Both the position numbers and the translations under genes were made by a program. Below, one piece after another: positions 42,357 through 58,426 of a DNA stretch of 64,000 nt (its first letter is position 1; each line of letters begins with the position of its first letter). Location: contig CAZGMJ010000011.1 of NCBI GenBank assembly GCA_964526785.1, positions 1 through 64,000 on the forward strand, given 5' to 3'. The DNA is from CAZGMJ01 sp964526785. Lineage in GTDB: Bacteria > Planctomycetota > Phycisphaerae > Sedimentisphaerales > Anaerobacaceae. The notes under the pieces are model-generated. The model worked only from the letters and a program-made list of their open reading frames with translations, ran no database searches and was not told where the DNA came from.

Positions 42357-44456
42357 ATGCCCAGCGAAGTAACAGGAATATTCGGAAGCAACGTCTTCAA
42401 CGAAGTGACCATGCGGGCGTGTTTGCCCAAGAACGTTTTCAGGTCGCTGGCGGAGGCACAGGAGGGACAGCGCCCCCTCGACGGGCCGACGGCCGATGTT
42501 ATCGCCAACGCCATGAAGGATTGGGCGATAGAAAAGGGCGCGACTCACTTCTGTCACTGGTTCCAGCCTATGACAGGCGCGACTGCTGAGAAGCACGACG
42601 CGTTCATTTCGCCGACTTCGGACGGCCGGACGATTATGGAATTCAGCGGCAAGGAACTGATCCGCGGCGAACCCGACGCCTCCTCGTTTCCTTCAGGCGG
42701 TTTGCGTGCGACCTTCGAAGCGCGCGGTTACACGGCGTGGGATTGTACGTCTCCGGTCTTCGTCAAAGAGGACGGGAAGAACGTTACGCTCTATATTCCG
42801 TGCGCGTTTTGTTCATATACGGGCGAGGCGCTGGACAAGAAGACGCCGTTGTTGCGGTCGATGGACGCGCTGAGCAAGCAGGCGATGCGCGTATTGAACG
42901 CGCTGGGCAACAGCAGCGCGACGCGTGTGACGGCCACGATGGGGCCTGAACAGGAGTATTTCCTGATCGATCGGAGCATGTATGACAGACGTCTGGACCT
43001 CGTGCTGGCCGGGCGGACGCTTTTCGGTTCGAAACCGCCACGGGGCCAGGAACTGGACGATCACTACTTTGGGGCCCTGCACGAGCGTGTTGCGAGTTTC
43101 ATGAACGAGGTGAACACGGAATTGTGGAAGCTGGGCGTTACCGCCAAGACGCAGCACAATGAGGTCTCGCCCGCACAGTACGAGTTGGCCCCGGTGTTCA
43201 CGACGGTCAACGTGGCGACCGATCACAATCAGCTTACGATGGAGACGCTTCGGAAGGTTGCTTTGCGGCATGGGTTCGTCTGTCTGCTGCACGAAAAGCC
43301 ATTCGCGGGTGTGAACGGTTCGGGCAAGCATAACAACTGGAGCATGGTGACTGATGACGGTGCAAACCTGCTCGATCCCGGGGCGACGCCTCATGAGAAT
43401 ATGGTGTTTCTCGTGATGCTGTGCGCAGTTGTCCGGGCGGTTGACGTACATGCCAGGCTGCTGCGGGCAAGCGTGGCCAATACGGGCAACGAGCATCGTC
43501 TCGGAGCGAATGAAGCGCCGCCGGCGATTGTTTCGATATTCCTCGGCGATCAGTTGACCGATATTTTCGAGCAGTTGGCCAAGGGTGGTGCGAAGACCAG
43601 CAGGCAGGGGGGAGAACTGAAGCTGGGTGTTTCGACGCTGCCGGAATTGCCGAAGGATTGCACGGACCGGAACCGTACTTCGCCTTTTGCTTTTACGGGC
43701 AACAAGTTCGAGTTCCGGATGGTTGGCTCGACTCAGTCGGTGGCCGGTCCGAGTTTCGTGCTCAATACAATCGTTGCGGACTCGCTGCGGGAAATGGCCG
43801 ATGCGCTCGAGCAGGCCGACGACGTCAGGGCGACGGCTCAGAAGCTCCTGCAGGAGATTGCGGTGAATCACAGTCGGGTCATTTTCAACGGCGACAACTA
43901 TACGGATGAGTGGGTGGAGGAGGCTGAAAAACGGGGCCTGCCGAATATCCGGTCTACCGTAGAGTCGCTCGAAACCATACCGGCCGACGAACATGTGGAG
44001 GTGTTCACGCGGCACGGCGTGCTGACGGAGCATGAATTGGAAGCCCGCACCGAGATTCTGATGGAGTCTTACGCGAAATGGATCAATATTGAGGCGGAGA
44101 CAATGCTGAGTATCGCCAAGCGGCAGATCCTCCCGGCCTGCTGTCGATACGCCGGTGTGCTCGCTGAGAGCGTCAGGGCTACGGGTGAGGCCGGTGTGTC
44201 GGCCGAGACGCAGACGAAAATGCTCAAGCGTGTAAGTGAGTTGATTTCGCAGTTGGATGGTGCGATAGGGGGGCTGGAGGCTTCCCAGCAGAAGACTGCT
44301 GCGATAGAGGACGTGGTGAAGCAGGCAAAAGCCTGTCGTGATGATCTGATCCCGGCAATGCAGGCGGTGCGAACGCCGGCCGATGAATTAGAGATGATCG
44401 TGGATGCTGAGATTTGGCCGCTGCCAACGTACGCGGAAATGCTGTTCACGAAATAG
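42357..44456 (+). CDS. glnN: Glutamine synthetase type III
   Basis: 699 residues, the large GS-III form, much longer than GS-I. GS-III markers include FGSNVFNEVTMR near the N-terminus, GPEQEYFLIDR, EVSPAQYELAPVFTTVNVATDHNQL and GVNGSGKHNNWSM (the ATP-binding loop), with EHRLGANEAPPAIVSIFLG. It makes glutamine from glutamate and ammonium and usually backs up GS-I under nitrogen limitation. ATG 42357 has AAGGA nine nt upstream. A longer frame from 42216 is rejected because it lies in the structured leader. It sits between glnA and gltB, so all glutamine and glutamate steps are in one cluster. No sigma54 promoter was found for it. Confidence 0.97.
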   Translation: MPSEVTGIFGSNVFNEVTMRACLPKNVFRSLAEAQEGQRPLDGPTADVIANAMKDWAIEKGATHFCHWFQPMTGATAEKHDAFISPTSDGRTIMEFSGKELIRGEPDASSFPSGGLRATFEARGYTAWDCTSPVFVKEDGKNVTLYIPCAFCSYTGEALDKKTPLLRSMDALSKQAMRVLNALGNSSATRVTATMGPEQEYFLIDRSMYDRRLDLVLAGRTLFGSKPPRGQELDDHYFGALHERVASFMNEVNTELWKLGVTAKTQHNEVSPAQYELAPVFTTVNVATDHNQLTMETLRKVALRHGFVCLLHEKPFAGVNGSGKHNNWSMVTDDGANLLDPGATPHENMVFLVMLCAVVRAVDVHARLLRASVANTGNEHRLGANEAPPAIVSIFLGDQLTDIFEQLAKGGAKTSRQGGELKLGVSTLPELPKDCTDRNRTSPFAFTGNKFEFRMVGSTQSVAGPSFVLNTIVADSLREMADALEQADDVRATAQKLLQEIAVNHSRVIFNGDNYTDEWVEEAEKRGLPNIRSTVESLETIPADEHVEVFTRHGVLTEHELEARTEILMESYAKWINIEAETMLSIAKRQILPACCRYAGVLAESVRATGEAGVSAETQTKMLKRVSELISQLDGAIGGLEASQQKTAAIEDVVKQAKACRDDLIPAMQAVRTPADELEMIVDAEIWPLPTYAEMLFTK

Positions 44457-44505
44457 TGGCGGTTCACCGATTTCGCCACAGGCACGACGACTAATGCAGA
44501 CGGCG

Positions 44506-44530
44506 GGGCCTGTTCACTACGAACAGGCCC
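44506..44530 (+). terminator. Hairpin after glnN
   Basis: GGGCCTGTTC (44506-44515) pairs perfectly with GAACAGGCCC (44521-44530) around 5 nt. No T-run follows, so it is a terminator candidate only. Confidence 0.5.
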
Positions 44531-45052
44531 TGCAGCAGATTATCAGCGAGGCGTATTCGGGGTTGCAAGGTGCCGTTTGGATGCCTGTGTGGCCTGATTC
44601 CTCTGCGAGGTGCGACGGCACATAGGCATTTCCCGTGCGTGTTCGTTACAAGGTGTACTGCACTGGGAGCATTATAAGCAAATCTGATAAACTCTTTCAG
44701 GATTATCTGTGCACCTGCATGTCTGTAAAGCTGTATGGTATATGAAGTTGAAGCACATTTGACAGACGTGTTTACGCAATATATCAGAAGCGATCTAAAT
44801 GAGTCGCAGCAGGCTTCATGGCTCTTTACTAGTTGGCGCCGGCCGCGGGTAGGCCCTCGGATGGACGTGGATTGTCCTTGCCGTGGACTTGTGGACGATA
44901 TAGGATACGCAACTTCATCCACGGCCAGTCGCCTGCGTTCGAGAGGCGGTAACGCGGAAGGCGGTCCAGGATGCACATTACGAACTGTCAAACGCTTCGC
45001 AGGTAAGCAGATAAAGATGCAGTAATGGCTCGAAAGGATCGAGTAAGAAGTG
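44531..45052 (+). promoter_or_regulatory. Spacer upstream of gltB
   Basis: About 520 nt without a supported gene. A possible sigma70 promoter is TTGACA at 44759-44764 with TATCAG at 44782-44787 (17-nt spacer); the -10 is poor. The enhancer palindrome is absent, so gltBD does not obviously belong to the sigma54 regulon. Confidence 0.35.
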
Positions 45053-49610
<4,558 letters not shown>

Positions 49611-49618
<8 letters not shown>

Positions 49619-51035
49619 GATCAAGGGTTTTCTGAAATACAAACGTATGCCTGTACCGCACCGTTCTGTAGAGGAGCGGGTACACGACTTCAATGAGATC
49701 GACTTGCCGCTGACGCCCGATGAGATGCGTCAGCAGGGGGCCCGGTGCATCGACTGCGGCATACCGTTCTGCCACGGCGCGGGATGCCCTGTTGAGAATC
49801 GGATTCCCGAGTTCAACGAACTGGTGTATAAGGGCAGATGGAAGCAGGCGTGCGAGAATCTGCACAGCACGAACAATTTCCCGGAGATCACCGGTCGTGT
49901 GTGCCCGGCTCCTTGCGAGGCCGCGTGTACGCTGGCGATTAATGATGAGCCGGTACTGATCAAGCACATTGAGTATCAGATCGTCGAGCGGGGCTTTGCC
50001 GAAGGCTGGATCAAACCCATGCCCGCGGTTAAGCGTACGGGCAAGCGGGTGGCCGTCATCGGCTCGGGCCCGGCGGGGTTAGCTGCTGCCCAGCAACTGG
50101 CTCGAATGGGGCACGAGGTTACGGTTTTCGAGAAGGACGAACGGGCCGGCGGGATGTTGCGTTACGGCATTCCGGATTTCAAGCTGGAAAAGCACGTAAT
50201 CGACCGCCGGTTGGCGCAACTGACCGCTGAGGGCGTAGAGTTCCAGACGGGCGTGGACGTGGGCCGTGACATTTCCGTGCATTATCTGCACAAACTTTTC
50301 GATGCTGTATGTCTGACGATGGGGGCGCGTGAGCCGCGGGATTTGCCGGTGCCGGGCAGAGGGTACGACAACATCCTATTCGCGATGGATTTTCTGACCG
50401 TGCAGAATAAGCTCGCGGTTGGAGAAGAACTTGGCGGTTTGGAACCGGTCAGCGCCCGGGATAAGGTGGTGGCCGTTATCGGTGGGGGGGATACGGGCAG
50501 CGACTGTGTGGGCACTTCGCGGCGGCAGGGGGCGAAGAAGATCTATCAGCTCGAGATCCTGCCGAAGCCTCCTGAGGGCCGTCCTGCGGATACGCCGTGG
50601 CCGACGTGGCCTCGAATCATGCGAACGTCTACATCGCACGAAGAGGGTTGCGAGCGGATATGGTCGGTGATGACCAAGCGATTTGCCGGATATGAGACCC
50701 GGGTGGGCAGTCTGCATGCGTGTGAAGTGGATTGGGAGAAGGATTTCGGGCGGTGGAAGATTAAGGAAAAGCCGGATACGGAATTCAAGCTGGATGTCGA
50801 TCTGGTATTGCTGGCGATGGGTTTCCTGCACGTGGAACATCAGGGGCTCGTGCGAGATATGGGCTTAAAGCTGGATGAGCGGGGCAATGTAGTCGTGGAG
50901 AACTGCCGGACCAGCGAGCCGTGGGTGTTCGCGGCAGGAGACACAGTGGAAGGAGCGTCTCTGGTCGTTCGTGCGATCAAAGGCGGACGAGATGCTGCGG
51001 CTGCGGTCGACCGATGGCTGCGTGAAGAGTCCTGA
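49611..51035 (+). CDS. gltD: Glutamate synthase small subunit
   Basis: 474 residues. An N-terminal 4Fe-4S region (CIDCGIPFCHGAGCPVEN, CPAPCEAACTL) is followed by two nucleotide-binding folds: FAD (VAVIGSGPAGLAAAQQL) and NADPH (VVAVIGGGDTGSDC). It supplies electrons from NADPH to GltB. GGAGG lies six nt before ATG 49611, within the end of gltB (overlap of 8 nt). The C-terminus (GAKRGRDAAAAVDRWL-type) is normal. No terminator is visible before carB. Confidence 0.97.
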
Positions 51036-51162
51036 GGCGGCGCGATGATGGTATGACTGGCGGCGCTTTGCGGCGGGCCGGGCAGGTGTGAGCCGGACTG
51101 CCGGTTCAGCAGGTGGGAATACACGAAAGCGACGGGAAAAACAGGCTGAGTCATCAAAGCGG

Positions 51163-51191
51163 TTGACACCTGCGGCGTGCTCCGGTAGAAT
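51163..51191 (+). promoter_or_regulatory. Sigma70 promoter of carB-carA
   Basis: TTGACA (51163-51168) and TAGAAT (51186-51191) are separated by 17 nt, a near-consensus housekeeping promoter. It gives a leader of about 80 nt before the carB start. Confidence 0.85.
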
Positions 51192-51280
51192 CCTCCAGCC
51201 TCAGACCAGTGTGGGGCAGGTATTCCGATCTGAAACAGTAATCTGCGCTGATAGTGCAACAACGGCATAAGGGACGATGA

Positions 51281-54200
51281 ATGCCCAAACGCAAGGACAT
51301 CAACAAGATACTGATCATTGGCTCGGGTCCGATCGTGATCGGGCAGGGCTGCGAATTCGACTACTCCGGCGCCCAGGCGTGCAAGGCACTCAAGGAAGAG
51401 GGTTACCACGTGGTGCTGGTGAACAGCAATCCGGCTACCATTATGACCGATCCCGAGATGGCGGATCGCACATATATCGAGCCAATTACGCCGGAGATCG
51501 TTGAGAAGATCATCCGCAAAGAGAAGCCGGACAGCTTGCTGCCGACGTTGGGAGGGCAGACGGGTCTCAATACCGCTGTCGCCCTGGCCGAAAGTGGCGT
51601 GCTCAAGAAGTACAAGGTCCGCTTGCTGGGCGCCAATCTCCAGAGCATCAAACGCGCCGAAGAACGGGACCGTTTTAAGAAAACGATGGAAAGATGCGGG
51701 CTGGCGGTGCCTCGCAGCGGGTATGCACACAACTGGCGCGAAGCCCAGCAGATTGTCAAGCACGTGGGGTATCCGGCCATTATACGGCCTTCCTATACGC
51801 TTGGCGGGATGGGCGGAAATGTTGCATACAACGCCGAGGAATACGACAAGTACATTCACTGGGGTCTGAGCCTGAGCCCGCGGAACCAGGTGCTGGTGGA
51901 GGAATCGGTTGTCGGGTGGAAGGAATTCGAACTCGAGGTCATGCGGGACCGCAAGGATAACGTGGTCATCGTCTGTTCGATTGAGAATCTGGATCCGATG
52001 GGCATTCACACGGGCGACAGCGTCACGGTGGCGCCGGCGCAGACGCTGACGGACAAGGAATATCAGGTGATGCGAGATGCCGCATTGAAGATCATTCGCG
52101 CCATCGGTGTGGAAACGGGGGGATCGAATATTCAGTTCGCCGTTCATCCGGGTACGGGGCAACTCTACGTGATCGAGATGAATCCGCGTGTCTCGCGGAG
52201 TTCGGCCCTGGCGTCGAAAGCGACGGGTTTTCCCATCGCGAAGATTGCCTCGCTGCTGGCTATCGGCTACACGCTGGACGAGATTCCGAACGATATCACG
52301 AAGAAGACGCCCGCGTGTTTCGAGCCCACGATCGATTACTGTGTGACCAAGTGGCCGCGATTCACGTTCGAGAAGTTTCCCAAGACGAGCCCCGAACTGA
52401 CGGTGCAGATGAAATCGGTCGGCGAGGCAATGGCGATCGGACGAACGTTCAAAGAGTCGCTGCAGAAGGCGATACGTTCGCTGGAAATAGACCGTTACTC
52501 GCTTGGCAATGAGTACATCGAGGCGGATCTGCCGCTGGAGAGGCTTAAGGATAAGCTGCGGACCAACTGCTGGGACAAGATATGGTACGTGGCCGAGGCG
52601 TATCGTCGCAAGGTGACAACCGAGGCCATCTTCGAACTGACAAAGATCGATCCGTGGTTCCTCGAGAACATTCGCGACATTGTCAAACTGGACGGGAAGT
52701 TCGCCCGAAAGAACTGCGGCAAAGTCGGCGGCGCACTGATGCGTCGCGCCAAGGAGCACGGACTGAGCGACAAGCATCTGGCGGATCTGATGGGAGCCGA
52801 TGAGTTGGCTGTTCGCCGACGCAGGCAGGAACTGGGTGTCGGTGCGGTGTATAAGACGGTGGATACGTGCGGGGCCGAATTCGAGGCGCACACGCCGTAT
52901 CTGTACTCGACGTTCGAGCGGGAATGCGAAGCAAACCCGACCGAAAAGCGCAAGGTGATGATTCTCGGCGGCGGGCCGAACCGTATCGGGCAGGGCATCG
53001 AGTTCGATTACTGCTGTTGCCATGCGGCTTTTGCGCTGCGTGAAATCGGGGTCGAGTCCATCATGGTCAACTGCAATCCCGAGACCGTGAGCACCGACTA
53101 CGATACTTCGGACCGGCTGTATTTCGAGCCGCTGACGTTCGAGGATGTGATGTCGATCGTCGACAAGGAACAGCCCGACGGCGTCATTGTCCAGTTCGGA
53201 GGCCAGACGCCTCTCAAGCTGGCGGTGCCGCTGGAAAAGGCCGGCGTGAAAATCATCGGCACGTCGCCGGACAGCATTGACCGGGCCGAAGACCGCAAGC
53301 GTTTCAACAAACTGGTCAACAAGCTCAAGCTTCAGCAGCCTTACAGCGGGACCGCACGATCGTATGAGGAGACGCTGAAGATCGCGAACAAATTGGGATA
53401 CCCGCTGCTGATTCGGCCGTCCTTTGTTCTGGGCGGGAGGGCCATGCAGATTGTGTACGACCAGAACGGGCTCGAAAGATGCGTTGCCGAAGCGATTGCG
53501 GCCTCGGGCGAGCACCCGATTCTGATTGACAAGTTTCTTGATGATGCGACGGAACTGGACGTCGATGCGATATGCGACGGCAAACAGGTCGTCGTCGGCG
53601 GCGTGATGGAGCACATCGAGGAAGCGGGTGTTCATTCGGGCGACAGTGCGTGTTCGCTGCCGCCGGTTTCTATCAGCGACGAAGTCCTCACGGAGATCAA
53701 ACGTCAAACGAAAGTTCTGGCCCTTGAATTGAAGGTGCGCGGGCTGATTAATATTCAGTTTGCGGTGAAGGACGAAGAGATATATATCCTCGAAGTCAAT
53801 CCGCGTGCATCGCGAACGATCCCGTTTGTCAGCAAATCGATCGGCGTGCCTCTGGCGAAGCTGGCGGCCAAGATCATGACGGGTATGACGCTGGATGATC
53901 TTGGATTCACGCAGGAAGTCGTACGCGGGCATTATGCCGTGAAGGAGGCGGTATTCCCGTTCCTGAAATTCCCCGGTATCGACACGCTTCTGGGGCCGGA
54001 AATGCTCTCGACCGGAGAGGTGATGGGCATCTCGAAGGACTTCGGAATTGCCTTTGCCAAATCGCAAATGGCCGCGGGCAACAGCCTTCCGACTGACGGC
54101 ACGGTTCTGTTCAGCGTGAAGGACAGAGACAAGCCGCGGGCGATAGAGATCGCACGTAAACTGCACGAACTGGGTTTCAAAATCGTTGCCACGAAGGGCA

Positions 54201-54487
54201 CGTGTATCTCGCTGATCGAGCACAACATCCCCGCTGAGTTCGCGCTGAAGATTACGGAAGGGCGGCCCAATATTGTCGACCAGATTATCAATGGAAAGAT
54301 CGACCTGATTATCAATACGACGGTCGGCCAGCAATCGATCATGCATTCATTCTCCATTCGCAGAAGCGCGCTGGACAGGCAGATTCCTTACGTCACGACG
54401 ATTCGGGGAGCCAGCGCGGTGGCTAAGGGAATCGACGCCATGAAGGCGCATAAGATCGGCGTTCGGCCGATCCAGTTGTATTATTGA
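51281..54487 (+). CDS. carB: Carbamoyl-phosphate synthase large subunit, second copy
   Basis: 1,068 residues, full length, with the same domain order as the first copy. Its N-terminal half follows the E. coli type: PTLGGQTGLN, VCSIENLDPMGIHTGDS and VTVAPAQTLTDKEYQVMR, all different from the first copy. ATP-grasp residues look intact in both halves (RPSYTLGGMGG, EMNPRVSRSS; RPSFVLGGRAM, EVNPRASRT). It makes carbamoyl phosphate from bicarbonate, ammonia and two ATP, using ammonia channelled from CarA. The carA gene follows 18 nt later, in the order carB-carA, the reverse of the common carA-carB. The second ATP-grasp half uses EEAGVHSGDSAC where the first copy has ELAGVHSGDSAC. Confidence 0.97.
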   Translation: MPKRKDINKILIIGSGPIVIGQGCEFDYSGAQACKALKEEGYHVVLVNSNPATIMTDPEMADRTYIEPITPEIVEKIIRKEKPDSLLPTLGGQTGLNTAVALAESGVLKKYKVRLLGANLQSIKRAEERDRFKKTMERCGLAVPRSGYAHNWREAQQIVKHVGYPAIIRPSYTLGGMGGNVAYNAEEYDKYIHWGLSLSPRNQVLVEESVVGWKEFELEVMRDRKDNVVIVCSIENLDPMGIHTGDSVTVAPAQTLTDKEYQVMRDAALKIIRAIGVETGGSNIQFAVHPGTGQLYVIEMNPRVSRSSALASKATGFPIAKIASLLAIGYTLDEIPNDITKKTPACFEPTIDYCVTKWPRFTFEKFPKTSPELTVQMKSVGEAMAIGRTFKESLQKAIRSLEIDRYSLGNEYIEADLPLERLKDKLRTNCWDKIWYVAEAYRRKVTTEAIFELTKIDPWFLENIRDIVKLDGKFARKNCGKVGGALMRRAKEHGLSDKHLADLMGADELAVRRRRQELGVGAVYKTVDTCGAEFEAHTPYLYSTFERECEANPTEKRKVMILGGGPNRIGQGIEFDYCCCHAAFALREIGVESIMVNCNPETVSTDYDTSDRLYFEPLTFEDVMSIVDKEQPDGVIVQFGGQTPLKLAVPLEKAGVKIIGTSPDSIDRAEDRKRFNKLVNKLKLQQPYSGTARSYEETLKIANKLGYPLLIRPSFVLGGRAMQIVYDQNGLERCVAEAIAASGEHPILIDKFLDDATELDVDAICDGKQVVVGGVMEHIEEAGVHSGDSACSLPPVSISDEVLTEIKRQTKVLALELKVRGLINIQFAVKDEEIYILEVNPRASRTIPFVSKSIGVPLAKLAAKIMTGMTLDDLGFTQEVVRGHYAVKEAVFPFLKFPGIDTLLGPEMLSTGEVMGISKDFGIAFAKSQMAAGNSLPTDGTVLFSVKDRDKPRAIEIARKLHELGFKIVATKGTCISLIEHNIPAEFALKITEGRPNIVDQIINGKIDLIINTTVGQQSIMHSFSIRRSALDRQIPYVTTIRGASAVAKGIDAMKAHKIGVRPIQLYY

Positions 54488-54505
54488 TAGGAAGGAACTG
54501 GACCA

Positions 54506-55621
54506 GTGAAGGCTATCCTCTTGTTGGAAGATGGTACGGTATTTCGAGGCAGATCGTTCGGCGCCGAGGGCATGCGGTGCGGCGAGGTCGTGTTCAACAC
54601 GAGCATGAGCGGCTATCAGGAGATTATGACCGACCCGTCGTATCACGAGCAGATCATTGCGATGACATATCCGCTGATCGGCAACGTCGGGACCAACCGC
54701 GAGGACTGGGAGTCGCGGTGTGTATTTGCGGCCGGGTTCATCGTCAAGGAGAACTGCGAGTATCCTAGCAATTGGCGGAACCAGCATTCATTAAGCGATT
54801 ATTTGAAGCGGAACAATGTAGTCGGGCTCGAGGGAATTGACACGCGGGCGCTGGTCAAGCACATTCGGGAGGAAGGGGCGATGCGGGGCGTGGTGTCCTC
54901 GACCGAGATGCGTATCTCGAGGCTGCGTGAGGCTCTGGAAGCGTATCCGGGCCTGGTGGGGCGCGACATAGTGCGCGACGTCAGTTCTCGAAAGCCCTAC
55001 AAGTGGGACAAAGGCGTGCTCGATGTACTGGCGGGACGCGAGGTTCGAGCGGACAAGCGGCACAAGGTTGTGGCGTACGATTTCGGCATGAAGCAGAACA
55101 TCCTGCGGTTGTTGTGTTCGCACGGTTGCGACGTGGAGGTGGTGCCCGGAAAGACGCCCGCAAAGGACGTCCTGCGGCGCAAGTGCGATGGAGTTTTTCT
55201 GAGCAACGGGCCGGGCGATCCGGCGCCGGTGGCGTATGCGGTCGATGCGGTCAGGGGCTTGTTGGGCAGGGTGCCCATATTCGGGATTTGCCTCGGCCAT
55301 CAGATTCTCGGCCTGGCATTGGGCGCGAAGACGTACAAGCTCAAGTTCGGCCATCGCGGCGCGAATCATCCGGTCAAGAACCTGCGAACCGGCAAGATCG
55401 AGATTACCAGTCAAAACCACGGCTTTTGCGTTGATATGGATACTCTGGACAAGCAGAACGTGGAGTTGACGCACCTGAATCTCAACGATCAAACCGTCGA
55501 AGGGATTCGCTGCACGGACAAGCCCGCGTTTTCAGTGCAGTACCATCCTGAGGCATCACCCGGCCCGCACGATTCGCGGTACCTGTTCGACGACTTCACG
55601 AAGCTGATGGATGAATCGTAG
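54506..55621 (+). CDS. carA: Carbamoyl-phosphate synthase small subunit
   Basis: 371 residues. The N-terminal CPSase small-chain domain (MKAILLLEDGTVFRGRSFG, GEVVFNTSMSGYQEIMTDPSY) is followed by a class I glutaminase domain with VFLSNGPGDP, FGICLGHQILGLALG (nucleophile Cys) and QYHPEASPGPHD (catalytic His and Glu). It releases ammonia from glutamine for CarB. It starts at a GTG (54506) with AAGGA upstream, 18 nt behind carB. guaA converges 38 nt after its stop. Confidence 0.97.
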   Translation: MKAILLLEDGTVFRGRSFGAEGMRCGEVVFNTSMSGYQEIMTDPSYHEQIIAMTYPLIGNVGTNREDWESRCVFAAGFIVKENCEYPSNWRNQHSLSDYLKRNNVVGLEGIDTRALVKHIREEGAMRGVVSSTEMRISRLREALEAYPGLVGRDIVRDVSSRKPYKWDKGVLDVLAGREVRADKRHKVVAYDFGMKQNILRLLCSHGCDVEVVPGKTPAKDVLRRKCDGVFLSNGPGDPAPVAYAVDAVRGLLGRVPIFGICLGHQILGLALGAKTYKLKFGHRGANHPVKNLRTGKIEITSQNHGFCVDMDTLDKQNVELTHLNLNDQTVEGIRCTDKPAFSVQYHPEASPGPHDSRYLFDDFTKLMDES

Positions 55622-55659
55622 GGCTCGATGATCGGGCAGGCCCCTCGCGGGATTGTGTG

Positions 55660-57201
55660 TCATTCCCACTCGATGGTGGCGGGAGGCTTGCTGGATACGT
55701 CGTAGACAACGCGGTTGACGCCGCGGATCTCATTGATGATGCGATTGGCGACCAGTCCCAGTACATCATACGGAATTCGGGAGAAATCTGCGGTCATAAA
55801 GTCCGTCGTCTCGACGGCGCGAATCGCAACAACGCTTTCGTAACTACGCTCGTCGCCCATGACGCCCACCGTTGAGACCGGCAGCAGGACCGCGAGGGCC
55901 TGGGATATCTTGCGGTAGAGGCCGGCGGATTTGATTTCATCGATGAGGATTTCGTCGGCGGCGCGGAGCGTTTCGAGTCTCTGGCGGGTAACGTCTCCAA
56001 CGATGCGGACGGCCAGTCCCGGACCCGGGAAGGGGTGTCTCCAGACGACGTTTTCGGGCAGGCCGAGGTATTCGCCCACCATTCTGACCTCGTCCTTGAA
56101 CAGATCGCGCAGCGGTTCTATCAGGTCGAAGCCCAGTTCTGCGGGCAGGCCGCCAACATTGTGATGCAGCTTGATATTGGCGGCGGGATTGCCGTCCTTG
56201 GAACCGGATTCGATTACGTCAGGGTACAGCGTACCCTGGGCAAGATACCTGGCGTTGGATATGTTGGAGGCCTCGGATTTGAACGCTTCAATGAACTCGG
56301 CGCCGATGATTTTGCGTTTTTCCTGCGGATCGGTAACGCTGGCCAGCGCGGAGAGAAACCTGTCCGACCAGTCGACGACTCGAAGATCCATGCGAAAGTG
56401 ATTCTTGAACGTGGAGACGACGCTTTGACGCTCGTTCTTGCGCAGCAACCCATTGTCGACAAAGATGCACGTCAGTTGCTCACCTATCGCCTGTTGGATG
56501 AGCGCGGCGACGACGGAGGAATCGACCCCGCCGCTGAGGCCGCAGATGACGCGGGCATCGCCAACTTCCCTGCGGATCGCCTGGACGGTTTCACCGGCGA
56601 AATCGCTCATTTTCCAATCGCCGGAGCAGCCGCAAATATCATAGATGAAGTTCTCGATTATTTGTCTGCCCTTGGGGGTATGCGAGACCTCGGGGTGAAA
56701 CTGGACGCCGAAGAACGGTCTGGTCTTATGCTTCACGGCGGCATACGGGCAGCTTTCTGTTGTTGCCAGTGTGACGAAGTCTTCCGCCATTTGACCCACC
56801 TGATCGCCGTGACTGGCCCACGCGGTAATGGAATTCGGCAGATTGGCGAGCAGATCGCTATCGTCCTGTATGGCGAGTCTGGTGCGGCCATACTCTCGTT
56901 TGTCTGCCGGATGGATCTTGGCGCCCAGCATCTGGCAGCCAAGCTGCATACCATAGCAGATGCCGAGTATCGGAACATTGATATCGAGGATGGCGGGATC
57001 ACATTTGGGGGCGTTCGGATTGTAGACGCTGGCGGGGCCGCCCGAGAGAATGAGCCCTTTGACGCCCGCCGCCTTCAATTCAGATGGCTTGACGGAAGCG
57101 GGGAATATCTGCGAATAAACACTCTGTTCTCGAACACGCCGTGCGATTAACTGGCCGTATTGGCTGCCGAAGTCGAGAATGGCAATTGTATCGTGTTTCA
57201 T
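55660..57201 (-). CDS. guaA: GMP synthase (glutamine-hydrolysing)
   Basis: 513 residues. The glutaminase domain (about 1-195) shows ILDFGSQYGQLIARRV, ILSGGPASVY, PILGICYGMQ with the nucleophile Cys, and QFHPEVSHT. The ATP-pyrophosphatase domain (about 200-395) has CGLSGGVDSSVVAALI and the lid HHNVGGLP; the dimerisation domain ends KPPATIEWE. It converts XMP to GMP using glutamine nitrogen. ATG 57201 matches the family N-terminus; a frame reaching 57525 is rejected. It converges on carA with 38 nt between. Confidence 0.97.
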   Translation of the reverse strand: MKHDTIAILDFGSQYGQLIARRVREQSVYSQIFPASVKPSELKAAGVKGLILSGGPASVYNPNAPKCDPAILDINVPILGICYGMQLGCQMLGAKIHPADKREYGRTRLAIQDDSDLLANLPNSITAWASHGDQVGQMAEDFVTLATTESCPYAAVKHKTRPFFGVQFHPEVSHTPKGRQIIENFIYDICGCSGDWKMSDFAGETVQAIRREVGDARVICGLSGGVDSSVVAALIQQAIGEQLTCIFVDNGLLRKNERQSVVSTFKNHFRMDLRVVDWSDRFLSALASVTDPQEKRKIIGAEFIEAFKSEASNISNARYLAQGTLYPDVIESGSKDGNPAANIKLHHNVGGLPAELGFDLIEPLRDLFKDEVRMVGEYLGLPENVVWRHPFPGPGLAVRIVGDVTRQRLETLRAADEILIDEIKSAGLYRKISQALAVLLPVSTVGVMGDERSYESVVAIRAVETTDFMTADFSRIPYDVLGLVANRIINEIRGVNRVVYDVSSKPPATIEWE

Positions 57202-57648
57202 TTCCTGAGCTCTGAATCCTCTAACCTTAGGTAAGTAGTATGTGAGTCGGCCGGCAGGGCATTGGCTTCCAGGCGAAGCAGGAACCTTACACCATGCGGC
57301 CGGAAAAATCAAGTGCGAGCCTCGGAAGCAGCGAACGGATAATCGCAGCGTGCAGGCCAGGACGATCCCGGCGATAGTCGTTGTTGCGTGAACTGAGGCA
57401 ATGTGAGATGCCTGGGCAAGGGGGATTTTGGGATTCATTGCGTGAATCGGTTGGAAGATGGTCCCGGGGGTCGCCTGCACAGGGTATATGTCTGTGTCTT
57501 GCGGCTGCCGTTGACGGACGAACAAAAAATTGTGTGTCGGGGTATTGACTCACGTTTGCAGATTTTGTAAATTGCTCGGTCCTGTGGGGGAAAGGATGAT
57601 AGAGGTAGAGACAGCGGGTTTTAGCCCTATGTAGTGATGGAGATTGAT
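57202..57648 (+). promoter_or_regulatory. Divergent region with sigma70 promoter of the ABC cluster
   Basis: 447 nt between divergent guaA and the ABC genes. TTGACT (57545-57550) and TAAATT (57568-57573), 17 nt apart, form a good promoter for the ABC cluster, about 70 nt before its first start codon. The guaA promoter must also lie here but I could not place it. Confidence 0.7.
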
Positions 57649-58383
<735 letters not shown>

Positions 58384-58426
58384 GCCGGCGTATCGACACC
58401 TTTTCATTAATATCAGGAGTGCGAAA

